A stretch of DNA of 64,000 nucleotides from contig NC_135718.1 of assembly GCF_964656455.1 (NCBI RefSeq), forward strand, positions 46,934,014 to 46,998,013, read 5' to 3'. The notes under the pieces are model-generated. The model did not search any database. It saw nothing but the letters and a program-made list of their open reading frames with translations, and had not been told where the DNA came from. The position numbers and the translations under genes are program-made. The stretch is from Halichoerus grypus (lineage: Eukaryota; Chordata; Mammalia; Carnivora; Phocidae). Each line of letters opens with the position of its first letter. The first letter of the stretch is position 1. Shown piece after piece: positions 29,409 to 41,846 of the stretch.

Positions 29409-30389
29409 GTAATCCACTTCTAAGAATCTCCTATAGAAAAGGATCCCAACCAATGACCTGGAGCCGGGTCCCTATCTCCCCAGACCTTGCTATCCCATGG
29501 GTGTGAAGGGGGGGTGGGAGGGGGCTTTCCCCATGTCCTTCCTTTTGTATTTTAGGACTCCTAAAGGGGACACCTCTTTAGGTTTTTACCCCAATCCCAG
29601 GTTTACAGACTCCCAAAATGTTCCCATCGGAAAGGACCTTGAAGGTTGTCTAATTTTCAACCCCCTTAGTTTTGCAGCTAAAATACACCAGGGACACTGT
29701 TTACTCAAGCCCCACACACACTAGGGAGAACGTCATGGTAGAACTCTGCTTGCCGCCTGCTTTCTCCTAACAGAGCCACGCTGCAAAACCACCTGAGCTA
29801 GGCTGCTTGTCTGGTGGTCCCAGCCGGTCCCACCACAGGTGACCTACCGTAAGACCCCTCCTCCCAGGGCAGAAGGAAGTGCAGTAAATACGCTTCGAAC
29901 CAGGGTTTGCCAAGGCCATTCCTCATGGCCAGGAGGTTCCAGAGATCCTCAGGTGCCTAGGCTCACGCCTCTTCCCTGTCCCCACACCTACAGGGCAGGA
30001 GGGAAGCCAGGCATAGCCAGAGTTCTGCCAAATACAGTCACTCGGAGCTGGCTCAGCAATAACCTGGACCCCCATCCCCAGCTCAACCTTGGCAAGCAGA
30101 AACAAGCAGCTTGATGTACAGCTCAGTGCTTCCTGAACTGTGTTCTCGGACATCAGCTTAACATCTTGCAAGTTGAGAATTTAGAGGGATGCAATTTAAA
30201 AGGATAGAGAGATTAGTTGTCCAAAAACTTTGGAAAATGCTGCCTACTACATCCCCTCCCCAAAGTGCCAATTCGTAATAGCATGGTAAAGGCTCTGAGA
30301 AGTCCTGTAACAAAGGAGCCCGCTTAACTTTATCCCCAAATTTCTCCAGCTTATTAGGCAATCATAACAATAGTTAACATTTATTGAAT

Positions 30390-30640
30390 ATGAAAACTTT
30401 ACTAGGTGCTAGGCACTTTGTTAAGTGCTTTACATGGAATTCAACCTTACAACAACTCTATAAAACAAACACTAAGATTATGATCCCCTATTAGAGATAA
30501 GGAAACTGAGGTATGGAGAGATTATGGAACTCACCCAAGGTTACAGGTAGTAAATGAGCCAAGATTCACACCCAGGCAGCCAGGCTCCAAACTCCAGGAC
30601 TTCCACCCCTATGCTATACTCTACTTCCTCATGGAGCTCA
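30390..30640 (-). mobile_element. MIR SINE
   Basis: Antisense MIR: AGGTGCTAGGCACTTTGTTA, GATAAGGAAACTGAGGTATG and AGTAAATGAGCCAAGATTCA. Confidence 0.75.
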
Positions 30641-30754
30641 CTGGCCCCAGAAACTAGTATCTCAGAAACTGAAAAACACCGGTGATGGAATAGCCTGGGA
30701 TTAGGAATCAGGACATCAGGCCTCACTGTGACCCCAGGTACTTCATCAAAGGCA

Positions 30755-30895
30755 GGATAGGGTGGTAGGAAGAACATGAACTCTGAAGCCAGACAGCACA
30801 GGTTCAAATCCCAGTCCTGCTCTCTACTAGGTGTGTGACCTAACCTTTCTGGGCCTCAGTTTTCCACATGTGTAAAATGGGGATAGTAATAGTTA
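30755..30895 (+). mobile_element. MIR SINE
   Basis: Sense MIR: GGTTCAAATCCCAGTCCTGC, GTGTGACCTAACCTTTCTGG, CTCAGTTTTCCACATGTG. Confidence 0.8.
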
Positions 30896-32544
30896 AATAT
30901 CAAATATGTTCTCCTGATATCACTTAACCTTTCATGATATCTGTTTCTCCAGTATAGAATAGCAAACAGGACTAGAGGGCCATTTGCTAATACTCGGGAT
31001 GAGAAACATGGGGGCAGTGCAGGGAGAGGATGTGGAGTCGGGGAGTAACACCAGAGGTGGGGGCAGAGGGTGTGACGAGGGGAAGCCAGCCCCCCACCAG
31101 CTCGTTCTCCCACACCACACCCAGCCCTGGAGCAGTAGGTCTTGGGAGCAGCTGTGGTGGATGCTCCCATCTCCCCAAGGGGCAGTCCAAGGGGGAGTCC
31201 ACCTACAGGGAACTGGCGAAGTTTTCTTTCTTTCCCTTCTGCATGCCTGGGTGCCCGGGGGCCCGGTCCAAGCCCCAGGAATGGTAGGGGCCAGGGAAGC
31301 CGAGGCAAGAAGCGGATGTGGCAGTGGGAGGCCGGGTGCGCAGCGAGAAGCACCTCTGAAAAGGCCTCTTGGAGAAGAAACTGCCCGCGAGGAGGGATCC
31401 GGAGAAGCAGCCCCCTCGTCCCTGCACAAAGCTCCAGCCTGCAGGCACCCAGGCACCTGCTGTCCGCACTTCTATGGGGAGGAGCGAGGCAAGAGTGACC
31501 ACTTTCACACACCAGTCTGTGCTCGTGGGTCTCCCTCCCACCCCTCCACAGCACAGCTCTCCCACAAACCTGGCTCCTTCCTGTTCACAGGAGGGTTCCC
31601 CCGACACCACACCAAACCGGCTTCTGGAAGGGCCAGAACTTAGTCAAAGGCCAATCCCAATTTGGGATTTCTGAGCAATGGAAAATGAAGGTGAACCCAT
31701 ACATGGTGTCAACATCGGCTCACACCCAAGCCCAAAACGTGACGAGGCCTCAGGCCTCGGTCCTTGCAGATGCCAAGGTTCTTGTGACAGACACAGTGGC
31801 AGTGACAAGTCCAAGTTGTGGTCAGGCCCTAAGGAAACACCCCCCACCCCAAAAAGGGAAATTGTGGGTTGTGTTTCCAAGTGCAGTGCAGGCCGAGGAG
31901 AGAGGTCTGTGTCTGTGTTTCACCACTTCCGCCTGGGGGAGACTGCTCCCAGTGACACCTTGGCAGAAGGGGCTTCTCCCAGGACCACCTGAGAAGCGAA
32001 GCAGGAGGGGCCGGCAGATGTTAACCAGTGCCGGGGGTGCCTGAGCCCTGTTGGCCGCCCCCTTAGCTCTCAAGTCCCTCCCTTTCCCACCAAGTCCAGC
32101 CCAAGCGCCCTTTCTCCAGGATCACCTGGGCCCCCGGGGTGCAGCACCTCCATGCCCTGCAGCGGTCACTGTCTGTACAACACAACTTTCAGTGGCTTGG
32201 CCCGGAGGGAACTGGGGGAGCTCCTTCCCTGGACCCCTCCCTCCTCTGGGTGGGGAAAGGGGCAGCCGAGTGGCTCATCTCCGGTCATGCAGTCTAAGCA
32301 ACACCAACGTCCAACCCCAGATACTCTGTGGGGACTTCTACCGTCAATGACTCTCTCTCCCACACTCTAAACCTGTTCCCCATCATCACAACAACCCACG
32401 CTCCCCCATCAAGAGCCACAAATATCACAGGACAGTCACAGGAAACTTCTCGGCTCTGCTGTATGCATTTTACCCACAGCCCACACAGCTCTGATAGTAT
32501 CTTCTAACACTGCTGCGGAGGAACTAGGGTGACACACAGGGTTT

Positions 32545-32765
32545 CAAGTCCAAGGACGATGATTCCAAGTCCAGCTCTACCACTTGCTGGCTCTGTGGTC
32601 TTGGACATGTTGCCTGACCTCTTTGAGCCTTCTTTGCTACCTGTAAAATTGGGGAAGACACATCTATCTATCTTACTAAGTGGCTGTAGGATTGGATACA
32701 CTGATACACACATATAAAGCTACCCCCCATGGAGTGTATCAGCATACAGTAGTAGGTGCTCCGTT
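32545..32765 (+). mobile_element. MIR SINE
   Basis: CAGCTCTACCACTTGCTGGC, GACCTCTTTGAGCCTTCTTT and ACCTGTAAAATTGGGG form the MIR core. A second MIR fragment follows at about 32800-32960 (TCTACCACTTGCTACGTGAC). Confidence 0.78.
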
Positions 32766-33264
32766 AGTTTTAACTTGTTCCCTCAGAAGCATTAGCTTGG
32801 AACCTATGGTCTGGGTCCCGGCTCTACCACTTGCTACGTGACCTTCCCGGGGTAACTTTATCTCTCTGAACTTCCATGCTGTCTGCAAAGATATGACCAG
32901 CCCACCTCCCTTGGAGTTATATGAGGACTGAATGAAGTAAAAAAAGAAAAGATCTTTGTAAAGTATGGGACAGCTCTCTTAACTCTGTGACCAACTCACA
33001 CAGCGCTGGTCTCTCCCAAGTGGCCAAAGAGGACAGGCTCTGATGTTTGGAAAGGGTCATTAAAGATCCTGGACATACACCCAAATCGTTCAGTGTCTGG
33101 TATCAGGTGTCCAGCCCACATAGTAGGAGTATGCCTCACCAACTGTACGATTATGGGGTGTCTCAGGACAATGCTGAGGAGAAGGGGTGCAGCGGAGGGC
33201 TTTTCAAGGCCCGAGATCAGGGCACCATCAGGTTCCTTGATGAGGTCCTTCAAAAATATCCCAG

Positions 33265-33435
33265 GTGCGCCTAGGGGGCGGAGTCAGTTGAGCATCTGAC
33301 TCTTAGTTTTGGCTCAGGTCGTGATCTTGGGATCATAGGGTCAAGCCTAGTGTTGGTCTCCATGCTCAGCACGGAGCCTCCTTGGGGTTCTCTCTCCCTC
33401 TCCCTCTCAAATAAATTAAAAAAAACTTAAAAAAA
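33265..33435 (+). mobile_element. Can-SINE
   Basis: Head GTGCGCCTAGGGGGCGGAGT, a moderately diverged copy. Exact 13-bp duplication AAAAATATCCCAG at 33252-33264 and 33436-33448. Confidence 0.92.
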
Positions 33436-33454
33436 AAAAATATCCCAGACAGTC

Positions 33455-34450
33455 TACACCCTGATCCCCCAGAGTCTATGAACATGTGACTGACATGCCA
33501 AAGGGACTTCACAGGTGTGGTGAAGATTGCCAATCTTGAGATGGGGAGGGTCTCCTAGACTATCCAGGTGGGCCCAACCTAATTACATGAGTCCTTTCCC
33601 GAGCAGAGACCCCTTCCCGGTTGATTAAGGATGAAAAGAAAAAATGAGGAGGAGAGATCCGAAGCATGAGAGGGATTCCAACCATGGAGGAAGCGGCCAC
33701 GAGCCAAGGAATGCAGATGGCCTCTAGAAGCTGCAAAAGACGAGGGTGCATTCTCCTCCAGAGCCTCCAGAAAAGATACCACCCCACCCACAAACACCAG
33801 GAGATGCGTGAGACAAGAGTGTCAGACAGAAATGTGGTGTGGTAAACAGCTCAGCTGCTGTGGCAAACAGTACGGCGGGTGCACTTACCCGAAAGCAGGG
33901 CCCCGAACCTATGGAGACCACAGCTTGCAGCAGCAGTATTTATAAGTGCCCAAAGGTGGAAAGCACCCAAATGTCCATCCAAAGGGATGGATAAACAAAA
34001 CGCGGTGTAGAACACAGAAGAGAATACTATTCGGCCTTAAAAAGGAAGGAGATTGAAACAGGTGCTACGACAGGACATCGCGCGGAGAAATCAGCCCATC
34101 ACGGACAGACAAACACTGTGTGATTCCACTCCTGGGAGGTGCTTGGAGCAGCCCAATGCAGATGGAGAGGACTGTGGTGGCGGGGGGTGGGGAGGAGGGG
34201 GGTCTGGGGAGCTTCTGTTTCATGGACAGAGCTTGAGTTGGGGAAGATGGAAATGTTCTACAGATGGGTGCTGCTGATGGCTGCACAACAGTGTGAATGT
34301 CCTTGGTGCCTTGGAACTACACGCTTTTTTAAAAAATGCTGAAAATGGTAGATTTTATGTTATGTATATTTTACCACCAAAATAAGTTGTGTGATTCTAA
34401 GCCACTAAGTCTGTGGTAATTTGTTATGGCAACAACAGAAAACTAACACA
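33455..34450 (+). mobile_element. MaLR-like LTR split by an L1 fragment
   Basis: Left part to about 33815 (GATTGCCAATCTTGAGATGG, CAGGTGGGCCCAACCTAATT, CCTCCAGAGCCTCCAGAA-like end). It resumes at about 34386 with TAAGCCACTAAGTCTGTGGT and ATTTGTTATGGCAACAACAG. Between lies L1 3' sequence in sense (TGTCCATCCAAAGGGATGGA, then ACTGTGTGATTCCACTCCTG). Family names are from pattern memory. Confidence 0.6.
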
Positions 34451-36178
34451 GACAGTGATCTCCTTCCTTCCAGATCCTTCTATGGTGTTCTCTCTGAAAA
34501 GGCCTCTGCTCTCCTTCTATAAAAGATCCGTGCGCAAGTCTACGTAACCCAGGAGGCTTCCTTTGACAAGGGAAGCAATAAACCACCAAGACCACAAAAT
34601 CAACTATTCCAACTGAGAAAGGAAGGACCAGGTGCTTGCCTCTCCTGCAGGTCTGGGAATAAAAGCTCAATAAAGCTTTGCTCCCTTGTATTATCCGTCA
34701 ACACGAATCACCATGGTGAAGCTCGGGGCTGTGAGAGGTTGTGTGTGGCCAGGCCAGACACACCCAGCCAGCAATGCAAATGCTCTGGGGAGGGCAAAGG
34801 TTGGCAGTGTAGTCTACACGGGCGGGGCAATCACACCCCAACCCGCCAGGACCACGCAGCTGGAGCACGGGAGCTCACTCAGCCCTAGCAATGACTCAGT
34901 TCATTCCTACCCACGCCACCTCGGCTCTCATTTCACAAAGGCGGAAACTGACAACCAGAGAGGAGGAAGTGACATGCCCATGTGACACAGGAAGATCCTA
35001 GGAGGGCTGGCCCAGGACCCCCCACTTCCTGTCCCCAAAATAAGAGCTCACTGTCCAAAAGACAGGATGCCAACCAGTCACCGCATCTATAGGGGTCGGT
35101 CCCAGTTTTGCGGGGCCTGGAGCTCATACGATTTTTGGGGGTCTTCTTTAAGAAAATGAATACACAACATTGCTAGGACTCTGCGAATTCACTGCTAGGA
35201 CCCCTCCCTGACAAGTGAGGTGGGGGGAGGGGCCTCCTGAAGCTGAAGCTTACATTCCATTATCTTCACAGTAATTCCACTTCAGTGCTCAGACAGGCAC
35301 CCAGGGCTGGGCTAGGCTACCTGGGGAAAGAAGAGGATAAAACAAAAGTCCTGGCCTGCAGCAGGCTTTCCCTCTGCCTGGGAACATAAATACAATAGAG
35401 CAGTTGCAGGAAGTTACCCACAAGGGGTTTAAGAGCCATTCCTAGGAAGAATGGAGATTATGGCAGAGATCAGGAAATGCATTCTTTGGGAGAGGAAGGT
35501 GGGAGAAGAGTCTAGAGAACTGGCTTCTCTCTGATGGGTTTTGACCAACCTAAGGCTCTTCTGGGCATCTTTCTCTCTCACTTATTAAATGGGTGAGCCT
35601 GCAAGGGGTCCGTGGTTGTGGACTTGTGCTGCCTAAAACCTGGGGCTCCATGAGGGTTTTGAAGTTCATATTTATTTCCTGGGGGGGAGGGGAGGGGGCT
35701 ATAAAAGAGCTGGGCCTGACTTAAATTTTTTTTTTAATGGAAAATAGGAGATCTGGCAACACAGGTCCTACATTTCCTTGTGGCAGCACACAGCAGGGAG
35801 GCAGTGACTACCCCTTCAGCTAGGTGTGCCTACTTCAGCTGCCCACCGTCCCAAGCTGGGCTCTCCCTGCAGGCACCTGCACGTGTAGTCAAAGGGACAG
35901 ATGACATCACCCAGGGCCCTGCCAGTTAAGAGGCAACGAGCCATCCGAAAGCCCACAGCCTGTCACAGGTCCTCTCTCACAGTGAATTGGGGGAAGAGGG
36001 GTGATGGGGAGGACTAGGATGCAAGGCAGCAGGGAGTGCCTGTTCAAATGGCTTGGGAGAAGCTCAGTCCCTTCAAACCTAGAAGACACGAGAGAGTATC
36101 TATTCCAGTACCAACTGGTTAAGGCCCCCCAGCCTCACCTAGAATCCCCAGGAAACCTTTCCTTCAAATAACACTTAC

Positions 36179-36228
36179 CAGCAGCTTCTCTTCTAAGGGT
36201 GACAAAGTCTCCGGCCAATCTTTTGCTG
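36179..36228 (-). other. ANXA11: Candidate non-coding 5'UTR exon of ANXA11
   Basis: On the minus strand, a 50-nt segment running from CAGCAAAAGATTGGCCGGAG to GAGAAGCTGCTG is bounded by the acceptor TTTCCACTTCCAG and a strong donor GTAAGTGT. It is not part of a recognisable repeat. Joining it to the first coding exon gives a leader that reaches ATTGAACC-ATG. The acceptor is of tandem CAGCAG (NAGNAG) type, so a form 3 nt shorter is possible. The exon is inferred from splice signals only. Confidence 0.5.
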
Positions 36229-36435
36229 CTGGAAGTGGAAAGAGATCCCGAGCCTACAGATCACAGTAGAGAAGATTCTCTTTCAGATCTCAGGCATGGG
36301 CTTACCCCTGTGCAGGGGGGATCCTAAGCTCTGCCAAAGGGCCCTGGGCCAAGAGTTACACTGTGCCATGGCAAGAAAATGGCAGGTTCCTGGAGGTGTA
36401 TGTGTGATGGAAAGAATCACAGGAACTACATGCTT

Positions 36436-36660
36436 GTGGCTCAGTCAGCGTGTTATCCTGGCACTTTCTATCCTCAGGACTTCTGCTCAGTCAGTTCCCT
36501 CTACCCGGTCTGTCTTCCTTGGCTCCTTTATACCTTCCTTAAGCCTGTGTCAATTTTGGCCTTCCTTTAGCCAAGATAGAGCCCCACCTCCTTCAGGAAG
36601 CCCACCGTGATCTCTCCACCCCTAATGATTGCTCTTCCTGGAACTTATTAGCACTTGGCC
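36436..36660 (+). mobile_element. L2 LINE fragment (probable)
   Basis: Pyrimidine-rich stretch with AGGACTTCTGCTCAGTCAGT and CCTCCTTCAGGAAGCCCACC, GATTGCTCTTCCTGGAACTT, typical of L2 3' regions. A MIR in antisense follows at about 36740-36900. Confidence 0.55.
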
Positions 36661-38419
36661 TAAAATGTTTTCTATATCCTCTAGTATATGAACAATACTC
36701 CCCTTTTCCCAATACCTATGATCGAGACATGTATTACCTCATTATATATCACCTCATTCATCTTCACAATGTTCCTACAAGATAGATATGACCACCTCAA
36801 GGGAACCAGGGCTTAGAGATGATACTGACAAGCCAGGGTCACACACCCAACTGGTGTCAGAGCCAGAATTACGATTTCTTAGGCCTCTCAGTGCAAGAGG
36901 CAGAGCCCAGGCTGTAGGACAGGCCTCTCCCCTTCCTGCCACTGGCTCGCACAGGGCTGGCCACGGTGACGGACACCAGTGGACCCTGATTCATCTCTTC
37001 CACATCCTGGGTGGCACCTGTTCTGATGGCCTCTTTGGTCAGAGCTTCTGGGGCATAGGCTCAGGAATTCCGGGGGTAGAGAGGACGACACAGCAAGGAC
37101 AGTCTCTTCTCTCCCTCCCACACAAGCAAGGCAGGACCGCAAGTGTTTTGAGGGTGTATGAACATCCCTAACTCTGCTAGGAAGGGCGTAAGTGGCCTCA
37201 TCCGCTGGAGGGACGGCAGAGCCCCAGGGCCCTGCCCTCATGGGGATCTGCCTTACGTCTCGGGTGCGGGCACAGTGCCATGAAGCCACAGAAACAAGCC
37301 AGAGAGCCCCAGGCAGCACTCCACAACCCTGACCATATTTTCCCAGGCACTGAACAAAAAGCCTGCACAAGGTGCTGTTAATCATTGAACTCCCCACCCA
37401 CAGGCCATGAAGTAAGACTCGCCGGAGCCGACGTCAATCATTAGCCAGGCCGTGCCTCAGACTGCCCTCGGAGGGCTGGCACCTGGGGCTGAGCAGCCTG
37501 GAGATGCTCCGGACAAGGGAGGCTGGGCGAGGAGCAATGGGGTAGTGTTGAAGCCTTACCACAGGGCTGAACTTGAGCGAGCCAGTTCTGAAAGACACGT
37601 CCTAGAAATAAAAGTCAGTTCCCGGTGCCCTGGCATTGGCTTACACAGGAATCCTACAATACTGGACCTGGAAGTGGCCTTCATGAAATCATTTGCTTCA
37701 ACCGGCCTGTTTCACTACGGTGGGGAGCCGAGGCCCCGAGGGCAGAGGGCATCTGCCTGCCGTCTCAGGATTGGCTGGAGGCAGGACACAGACCGGAAGC
37801 ATGTCTCCGGCCTTCCGGTCGGACGCAGGCACGGCCCACGCAGGCACGGCCCACGCCGGCTCCCTCCACTCAGCTCCCTTCTGGGTGCCCCCCCCCCCCC
37901 CCCCCGGCTGGGGAAATGTAAAGGCTACCCTGGGAAAGACAAAATGGGAAGACTCCGGGGCGGGGTGGGGGGGGGCAGCCTAGAAGGAGCGAGGGTCCTC
38001 AGAGCCTCAGCAAAGCGGTGGCAGCAGCTACTGGCCGTTCGTGCGCCAGCCCACGGGGTCGGCGGCGGCCGTGCCCCGCGCTGCCTGCTGGCTTTGCCAC
38101 CGTCGCGACAGGCCATTCCCGCTTCCTGGCCTAAGGAATACCGGCTTGGCCGATGGCAAGGCTGAAGTTTCAAATTAAGTGCAACAGGAGTTTCAAATTA
38201 AGGACAGCAGTGGGTGGTGTCCCAGGAACTTCTGGTTGTCCCCTGCAACCATCTGCCCTCTCTTACTTCCGGCACAGAACACAAACCGTTGCCTGGCACA
38301 CGGTAGCCTCAAATAAGGACTAGTTTCCAAGCCTCCCTGGTAACCAGGCAGGGCCCGGCCCTGCAAGTCAGCTGCCCCGGGTCACATGGGTGAAGGGAAG
38401 CCCCTGGAGCAGTGCTATC

Positions 38420-38588
38420 CGGGATGGTCCCCACATGGATGCAACAGCGGGGGTGGCTGTCAAAAATGAAGATTCCCAGGCCTCACCCCAGACTTCCTAA
38501 ATCAGAGCCGTTAAGGGTGGGGCCCAGAAATCTGTGTTTTAACAAACCTTGCCGATTATTCTTACATATGCTCACATTTGAAAACCTC
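38420..38588 (+). mobile_element. MER5A hAT DNA transposon
   Basis: TCCCAGGCCTCACCCCAGAC, AGGGTGGGGCCCAGAAATCT, GTTTTAACAAACCTTGCCG and ATTTGAAAACC end. Confidence 0.7.
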
Positions 38589-38983
38589 AGCCCTAGAGAA
38601 TGCTGGGGGCAATTTTACACAAGGAGCCTGGTGCCAGGACGACCTCATGGAGCAGACATTGACCCTGACCTCCAATTTCTGAAGAGAGAGGGGAGCTCCT
38701 CTCTTAATCCACGACCAAACCTGAATCGTAATGTAGGAGAGGTAGGGAAGAGGGATGATGAGAAACCTACCCAAGTCAGCAGAAATCAGGACAGAAATAA
38801 CACCTAAGTATAATAAATAATAAATAGAAAACAAGATGCAAGGAATAAAATCAAGAAAATCTGGTATGTGAACAGTCTGAATTCTCTGTCAAAGACAGAA
38901 ACCACCAAATTTGGTTTGTTATCACTGCCTTTTGCCATCCTCCAACCCCAGTCATGTGCTGTGCACAAAAGAAACATTTTGTC

Positions 38984-39186
38984 TTTTTTTTTTTTTTAAG
39001 ATTTATTTATTTGAGAGAGAGAACGCACAAGCAGGGGAAGGGGAGAGGAAGAGAGAGAATCTCAAGCAAGCTCCATGCTCACACTCAGTGTGGAGCCCGA
39101 CATGGAGCTCGATCCCACAACCCTGAGATCATGAACTGAGCTGAAACCAAGAGTTGGACGCTCAACAGATTGCCACCCAGGTGCCC
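38984..39186 (-). mobile_element. Can-SINE
   Basis: Antisense, TTTTTTAAGATTTATTTATT tail box then head CCACCCAGGTGCCCC. Duplication not clear. Confidence 0.9.
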
Positions 39187-39471
39187 CAACACTGAAAAAG
39201 AAAGATTAAAAATTAAGGGCTGGCAAAGACATACTAAGTAAACACAAAGGAAAATGAGAAGTGGAAATATTTATATTAAATATATGTTGGGGACTTTTCA
39301 ACAATCCTGCCTCAGCAGGCTGAGGTTTTTTTCTAGTCCATTTTCAGCCACTTGCCTTTACCTGAAAACACAGGACTTTGACACTACTCACTAGGATTTT
39401 CCCTCAAACCCATTGATGTGACTTAAAACACAAGCACAGAAAAGAGCCTAAGACTTGGGAGCCCAAGTCTT

Positions 39472-39636
39472 TATTTTTTATTTTTTTTAGAGGGGGTAGG
39501 CAGAGGGAGAGAAACTCCAGTAGACTCCCCGCTGACCCTGGAGCCCAACACAGGGCTCGATCCCACGACCCTGAGATCATCACCCGAGCCGAAACCAAGA
39601 GTCGGATGTTCAACTGACTGAGCCACCCAGGCCAGG
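39472..39636 (-). mobile_element. Can-SINE
   Basis: Antisense copy with a shortened AT tail. Exact duplication GCCCAAGTCTT at 39461-39471 and 39637-39647. Confidence 0.92.
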
Positions 39637-40657
39637 GCCCAAGTCTTCATAGCTCACATTTGGCCTTGGGACATTTTTGTGTACTGACTATTTTGTCACA
39701 TCCCTTGCAGAATGGAGAAAGGCCCTGTGCTGTCGCAAACGAGGAAGGAACAGTGTAATTGCCAGTCAGAGCTGTCCCTGGCTGTAGATGCAAAGGAAGG
39801 AGCAAGAACCACAAAGGGAGAGAAGTAGTACCTGGGTCTGTCCCCAGAGCTTGCAGGCAATTATTATTATACCCATCCCTCCTAAGAAGTTGACTATCAT
39901 GGGGACCACTGGGACCGGATTATTTCATGACAATCGGGGAGCTGAGAAGCAGGTGGGGGAGACCCGAGCACCACTTGCTCTCCATAAGTCTGAACTGAAA
40001 CAGGCCCTGGTGTAAACCCTCTGGCTGATGCCTGCCTCTATGTTTCTGAGCCTTTCACTTACTGTCTTACAAAATACACTTATTTGTTCATTTTAGGTCT
40101 GTAAAGAAGAAAGGATTTTCCCAGACCCTTGGCAATATAGTCTCCTAAAACACAGATAACGTGGCACGTAAGGCCAAAGGCCAAAAGCATTAAATAAGCA
40201 ACAAATGACACGAAGTACAATCCGCAAAGATAAGCTTGATAAACCTGCATACACCAAGCATGGATGTCAGATTACTACATCTAGAACAAATATAAGTACA
40301 GCCTGACTTAAATAGAGATTATAGTGAGAATTTTTGGAACACCTCTCAGAATGACAGACCAATAACGCAAGGAAAGGCAGGCAAGCTCAAGTTAACAGAT
40401 ACATCTACAGTCTGTGCCCCACAGAGAATACATAGCCTTTCTTGTCCGTGAAACCTGCTGGTATGGATCATATAGTTGCCACAAAGAAAATCTTAATACA
40501 GCCCAGCGAGAAGAAATTTTGCTGATCACATTCACTAATCATAACCCAATAAAACCAGCAGTCCACATTAAAATGTGATCATACTCCCCACAAAACCACT
40601 TAGAAATTCAGGATGCTGTCTTCTAAAACATCCTTGGATCAAGACCGATCTACATGG

Positions 40658-40785
40658 CAGGGCAGCTGGCTGGCTCAGCTGGAAGAATGTGTGACTCTTG
40701 ATCTCAGGGTCATGAGTTTGAGGCCTGTGTTGGGTGTAGAGACCACTTAAATAAACAAACAAACTTAAAAAAAAAAAAAATCCCT
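40658..40785 (+). mobile_element. Short, older Can-SINE
   Basis: Head CAGGGCAGCTGGCTGGCTCA, TCATGAGTTTGAGGCC and a (AAAC)n/poly-A tail; lacks the CT-rich middle. Duplication GATCTACATGG at 40647-40657 and 40786-40796. Confidence 0.88.
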
Positions 40786-40888
40786 GATCTACATGGTGAC
40801 CATAAAGGAACAGAATGGTGAGCCTTTCAAAGGCCCACCAGCTAGAGCTGTCTACACATGAAAAATGTTGAGCTTTACATGCTTTTTA

Positions 40889-41087
40889 TTTTTTTTTTAA
40901 GATTTTATTTATTTATTTGACAGAGAGCTACACAGTGAGAGAGGGAACATAAGCAGGGGGAGTGGGAGAGGGAGAAGCAGGCTTCCCGCTGAGCAGGGAA
41001 CCCGATGCAGGGCTCGATCCCATGACCCTGGGATCATGACCTGAGCAGAAGGCAGATGCTTAACGACTGAGCCACCCAGGCGCCCCA
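40889..41087 (-). mobile_element. Young Can-SINE
   Basis: Complete antisense copy ending CCACCCAGGCGCCCC. Duplication CTTTACATGCTTTTT at about 40873-40887 and 41088-41102. Confidence 0.94.
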
Positions 41088-41099
41088 CTTTACATGCTT

Positions 41100-41651
41100 T
41101 TTAAATCAAAGTAAAAGACTAAAAATATAAACGAACCAATTTAGATATTAAAAGTGGAGCAACAAAATAAGCCAAAAGTACAAAGGAATGAATAATGATA
41201 AAGGTTGAAATTAATGACCAAGAAACAGAAAAAAAGTGGAAAGGATACAAAAAAATTATCTGGTTAGCAAATCCAGTTGGAATACCATTCATAATATCTA
41301 CTAAAGATGTATTACAAGGCCTGTAATCTGTCCCTGATTTGGAAAAGTTAATATAAAAATGTCAACTCTTCCTTATAAATACATTCAATGACATCCCAAT
41401 CAGGGTCCTATAGGTTGTTTATTCCAATACTATTTCAAATTATAAAAACAGTCAGTGGTCTCAACACCCATCAATAAGGGAAAGGTTGTATAAACTGTGG
41501 TCCCTCTGTACTATAGAACATTCTACAGTGGCTACTGACCCTGAGCACCGCTCACCCAGAGTTACTGCCCGTGATAAACTAATCAAAACCACAAGCTGCG
41601 GAGTAAGGTGTGCAGCATGAATCCATTCTGTGAAAGAAGCAAACCTTTACA
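41100..41651 (+). mobile_element. L1M-like fragment (tentative)
   Basis: AT-rich with AACACCCATCAATAAGGGAA and CTACAGTGGCTACTGACC, which resemble L1 3' sequence. Strongly diverged. Confidence 0.45.
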
Positions 41652-41846
41652 AGGACCCTGGGTGACTCAGTCGGTTAAGCGTCTGCCTTCGGCTCAGGTC
41701 ATGATCCCAGGGTCCTGGGATCGAGCCCTGCATTGGAGGTCCCCGCTCAGTGGGGAGTCTGCTTCTCCTTCTCCTGTTCCTCCTCCCCCTGCTTGTGCTT
41801 TCTCTCTCGCTCTCTCAAATAAATAAAATCTTTAAAAAAAGGAAGA
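41652..41846 (+). mobile_element. Young Can-SINE
   Basis: Complete sense copy with AAATAAATAAAATCTTTAAA tail. Exact 17-bp duplication AGAAGCAAACCTTTACA at 41635-41651 and 41847-41863. Confidence 0.95.

Larger units (their letters stand above)
21769..36178 (-). other. ANXA11: Long 5' intron of ANXA11 before the first coding exon
   Basis: About 14.4 kb if the candidate 5'UTR exon at 36179 is real. It carries MER5A, L1, MIR, MaLR and Can-SINE insertions listed separately. GC-rich unique segments at 24.4-26.0 and 31.0-32.3 kb have open frames above 200 codons on one or both strands with no recognisable homology or consistent splice signals. I found no convincing further exon. Confidence 0.55.

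Noticed and set aside
30856..31643. Overlapping 232-codon (-) and 219-codon (+) frames
   Set aside because: GC-rich intronic DNA with long frames open on both strands at once, no domain, and the minus frame begins in a MIR remnant.
37452..38165. 237-codon plus-strand frame
   Set aside because: Composition-driven, includes a poly-C run, no homology; overlapping frames in other phases are also open.
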